Shown piece after piece: positions 6,346 to 8,130 of a DNA stretch of 8,130 nucleotides. Within the stretch, counting starts at the first letter, position 1. Every line of letters starts with the position of its first letter. Source of the stretch: CAZOWM01 sp964583615 (GTDB taxonomy: Bacteria > Spirochaetota > B62-G9 > DRHN01); the NCBI GenBank assembly GCA_964583615.1, contig CAZOWM010000074.1:1-8130 (forward strand). Direction: 5' to 3'. The position numbers and the translations under genes are program-made. A model generated the notes under the pieces. The model searched no databases. It saw only the letters and a list, made by a program, of their open reading frames with translations, and was not told the DNA's origin.

Positions 6346-7056
6346 ATGAAGACCATGAAAAAGTGTTTGAATGCGGGTCTGCAGTTCATGGTGATTGTGT
6401 CTGTGCTCTTTGGAGGTGTGTATGCGTATGCGGGGTACAACGAGAACAGTAAAGTAGAAGCGGCAACGGAAGTGCTTCAGGAGATCATGGAAGTGCCAGA
6501 AACGAGCGTCCCCGTTTCACTTCTCAAAAATGCGTACGGTGTTGCAGTCATTCCAGGTGTCGTGAAGGCGGGATTCATCGTCGGGGGAAGAGCCGGGCGG
6601 GGGATACTGGTCGTCCGCATGTCGGACAAAACCTGGACAAACCCGACATTCGTGACGATTGCAGGCGCAAGTGTCGGATTCCAGGTGGGAGCACAGTCTA
6701 CGGATGTTATTCTGGTTTTCAAGAGCAGAAAAAGTATCGACGGCATCGTCAAGGGGAAATTCACGCTCGGAGCGGATGCGTCCATAGCTGCGGGTCCGGT
6801 TGGCCGTCAGGCCGGCGCTGGCACCGATCTTCAGTTCAAGGCGGAGATTCTTTCTTATTCGAGAAGCCGTGGAATATTTGCAGGTGTTTCACTCGAAGGA
6901 TCCGCCTTGCAGATCGATAATGAGTACAATGAAAGTTTTTACGGGGAATCCGGAATCACCGTAGACAGGATTTTCAGCGATAAAGGTCTTAAGGCACCGG
7001 CTGTTGCTGACAAGTTTCGAAGAGAACTCGCCTCACGCTCTCTTATGGAAAAGTAA
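6346..7056 (+). CDS. Exported SYLF-domain (YSC84/DUF500) lipid-binding protein
   Basis: A 236-residue protein. Residues 1-29 form a Sec signal peptide (MKTMKK, hydrophobic core, cleavage likely after AYA), so it acts in the periplasm or at the outer membrane. The SYLF domain fills the rest: LLKNAYGVAVIPGVVKAGF (59-77), GGRAGRGILVVR (80-91), WTNPTFVTIAGASVGFQVG (97-115), DVILVF (120-125), then FTLGADASIAAGPVGR (139-154) and YSRSRGIFAGVSLEGSAL (171-188). The order and spacing are canonical. In eukaryotic homologues the domain binds phosphoinositides. Bacterial exported copies are uncharacterised or linked to lipid and envelope handling, and the molecular role here is unknown. The start is uncertain: GAAGGGA (6338-6344) is too close to the ATG at 6346 and a little far from the ATG at 6355 (MKKCLNAG); either leaves a working signal peptide. 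It converges with the M48 lipoprotein gene and is likely monocistronic. Confidence 0.92.
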   Translation: MKTMKKCLNAGLQFMVIVSVLFGGVYAYAGYNENSKVEAATEVLQEIMEVPETSVPVSLLKNAYGVAVIPGVVKAGFIVGGRAGRGILVVRMSDKTWTNPTFVTIAGASVGFQVGAQSTDVILVFKSRKSIDGIVKGKFTLGADASIAAGPVGRQAGAGTDLQFKAEILSYSRSRGIFAGVSLEGSALQIDNEYNESFYGESGITVDRIFSDKGLKAPAVADKFRRELASRSLMEK

Positions 7057-7188
7057 AACAGTCTCAGCCTTATGCACATCAATAGGGAACAGGTGCGTGG
7101 GTTTTCTCGGGTGTATGATCAGTTCATTTTTAAGTTCATGTTTCCATTTTGCGGCCTAAGCCCGAAAAAAAAGGTCGAAACAGTCGGG

Positions 7189-7965
7189 TTATTCCTGTGC
7201 TGTGTAGTACTCCATTGCTTCCGGCAAAGCTTCCTTTAATGCCTGAATGCGTTTTTCATCGTGTGGGTGAGTGGAAAGAAACTCGGGAGGCTTTTCCCCG
7301 GAGGAGAGACCGCTCATCCTCTCCCAGAATCTGATCGCTTCTTTTGGATTATACCCCGCTTTGGCCATGAGGATGAGGCCGATGTAATCAGCCTCGCTTT
7401 CGTGTTTCCTGCTGAAGGGAAGTATGACACCCACTGTTGCCGCATACCCGTACCCGTTCAGTATGCTTCTCTGAGCCTCAGGTGTTTTGTTTGAAACCGC
7501 AGCCTGAAGCAAACTGCCGATCAGCCCTGCAACCATTCCTTGTGACATTCGCTCTGCTCCGTGCCGTGCGAGAGCGTGCGCCACTTCGTGCCCCATTACC
7601 ACAGCAACTCCTGTTTCATTCTCACAAACGGGGAGAATCCCTGTGTAAAACGCGACCTTTCCGCCCGGAAGTGCAAATGCATTGACCATTGTGTCACCTT
7701 CGATAAGGAGAAATTCCCAATCGTACTCGGGCTTATCCGCTGCAGCTGCAATTTTTTCCCCGACTCTGTTAAGCACTTCGGTCCATTCCTTGTCTGCGCT
7801 TATTACTACCTCTTCCCGTATCTGGGTGAACGCGTCTTTACCAAGAATAATTTCGTCTTCTTCACTTACAAGCATCAGGGCACTTCGTTCGGAATACTCT
7901 ACCGTTGCGCATCCTGCAAGAAAAAAAACCAATCCAAGAATGTAAAGAAATTTTTTCAATCTCAT
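7189..7965 (-). CDS. M48 family metalloprotease lipoprotein (LoiP/BepA-like, single domain)
   Basis: A 258-residue zinc protease, anchored by lipid in the envelope and likely to degrade misfolded outer-membrane or periplasmic proteins. Numbering below is from the upstream ATG at 7977. The chosen start is Met5 at 7965, because GGGGTG (complement of 7970-7975) sits 4 nt before it. A lipoprotein signal peptide (MRLKKFLYILGLVFFLAGC) ends in lipobox LAGC with Cys23; Ala at +2 predicts outer-membrane sorting. The M48 core follows: NAFALPGGKVAFYTGIL (99-115), zinc motif HEVAH (130-134), third ligand Glu193 in HESEADYIGL, and STHPHDEKRIQAL (235-247). All catalytic residues are present. It lacks the C-terminal TPR repeats of BepA, so it is closer to LoiP. 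A candidate promoter lies directly upstream. The gene converges with the SYLF gene across 132 bp that hold no clear terminator. Confidence 0.94.
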   Translation of the reverse strand: MRLKKFLYILGLVFFLAGCATVEYSERSALMLVSEEDEIILGKDAFTQIREEVVISADKEWTEVLNRVGEKIAAAADKPEYDWEFLLIEGDTMVNAFALPGGKVAFYTGILPVCENETGVAVVMGHEVAHALARHGAERMSQGMVAGLIGSLLQAAVSNKTPEAQRSILNGYGYAATVGVILPFSRKHESEADYIGLILMAKAGYNPKEAIRFWERMSGLSSGEKPPEFLSTHPHDEKRIQALKEALPEAMEYYTAQE

Positions 7966-7992
7966 ATTACACCCCATATGTGTTTTCCCTTA

Positions 7993-8020
7993 AAAATAAA
8001 CTTCTTTCAGGGACAGTCAA
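7993..8020 (-). promoter_or_regulatory. Candidate sigma-70 promoter of the M48 lipoprotein
   Basis: On the minus strand TTGACT (8020-8015) is followed after 16 nt by TATTTT (7998-7993). This would place the transcript start about 20 nt upstream of the start codon. Confidence 0.4.
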
Positions 8021-8049
8021 GAGAACATGACACGTGCCATTGCCTTAAC

Positions 8050-8063
8050 AATGAATATTCATT
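8050..8063. promoter_or_regulatory. 14-bp perfect palindrome upstream of the M48 gene
   Basis: AATGAATATTCATT is a perfect palindrome, 30 nt upstream of the -35 of the M48 promoter and just before a rightward TTGAAA (8071-8076). It could be an operator for a dimeric regulator. About half of such palindromes would be expected by chance in a window of this size, so support is weak. Confidence 0.25.
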
Positions 8064-8130
8064 ATGCACGTTGAAATGGTAAGATTTTTTACAATAAAGG
8101 TATCCATGTGTGAAAGTTACTCAATATATA

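Noticed and set aside
7161..7188. CCCGA/TCGGG arms around an A-run between the SYLF and M48 genes as a bidirectional terminator
   Set aside because: A 5-bp stem with an 18-nt loop is too weak, and the A/T run lies in the loop and not after the stem.
8106..8130. Possible rightward partial gene starting ATG at 8106 after AAAGG
   Set aside because: Only eight codons remain before the window ends, so coding cannot be judged.

Overview
The window looks like chromosomal DNA of a Gram-negative, probably anaerobic or microaerophilic bacterium of moderate GC content. The Gram-negative assignment rests on an outer-membrane beta-barrel protein ending in Phe, a lipobox M48 metalloprotease and an exported SYLF-domain protein. 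Desulfobacterota or a neighbouring phylum is a guess from gene content, and no marker here fixes the taxonomy. I see no tRNA, rRNA, CRISPR array, insertion sequence or phage gene.

Layout. 105-995 (+) encodes a divergent class II fructose-bisphosphate aldolase family protein, convergent with a DUF4213/DUF364 putative metal-chelation protein (1030-1779, -). 1956-2588 (+) is a short GT-A-like glycosyltransferase with a GTG start, and 2742-3446 (+) is an exported outer-membrane beta-barrel protein with its own promoter. 3516-3803 (-) is a decayed, internally deleted short-chain dehydrogenase/reductase (SDR). 3927-5126 (+) is the centrepiece: a two-gene encapsulin nanocompartment operon, with an encapsulated ferritin-like protein (EncFtn) carrying a C-terminal cargo-loading peptide, followed 21 nt later by the family 1 encapsulin shell protein. 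After a 366-bp stretch without a convincing gene come an AAA/ABC-type ATPase (5493-6212, -), a SYLF lipid-binding protein (6346-7056, +) and an M48 metalloprotease lipoprotein (7189-7965, -).

How they work together. Only the EncFtn-encapsulin pair forms a clear functional unit: the ferritin-like cargo oxidises ferrous iron inside a protein shell that stores the mineral. The remaining genes are mostly monocistronic and alternate in strand, so no wider pathway can be read from the context. Three of them serve the cell envelope (beta-barrel, SYLF, M48 lipoprotein).

Most notable points: the encapsulin iron-storage operon; the aldolase homologue in which the catalytic Asp and first zinc-binding His of the LDHG motif are replaced by Asn-Glu; and the SDR pseudogene whose catalytic centre appears to have been removed by a deletion across a short microhomology, just upstream of and divergent from the encapsulin operon.
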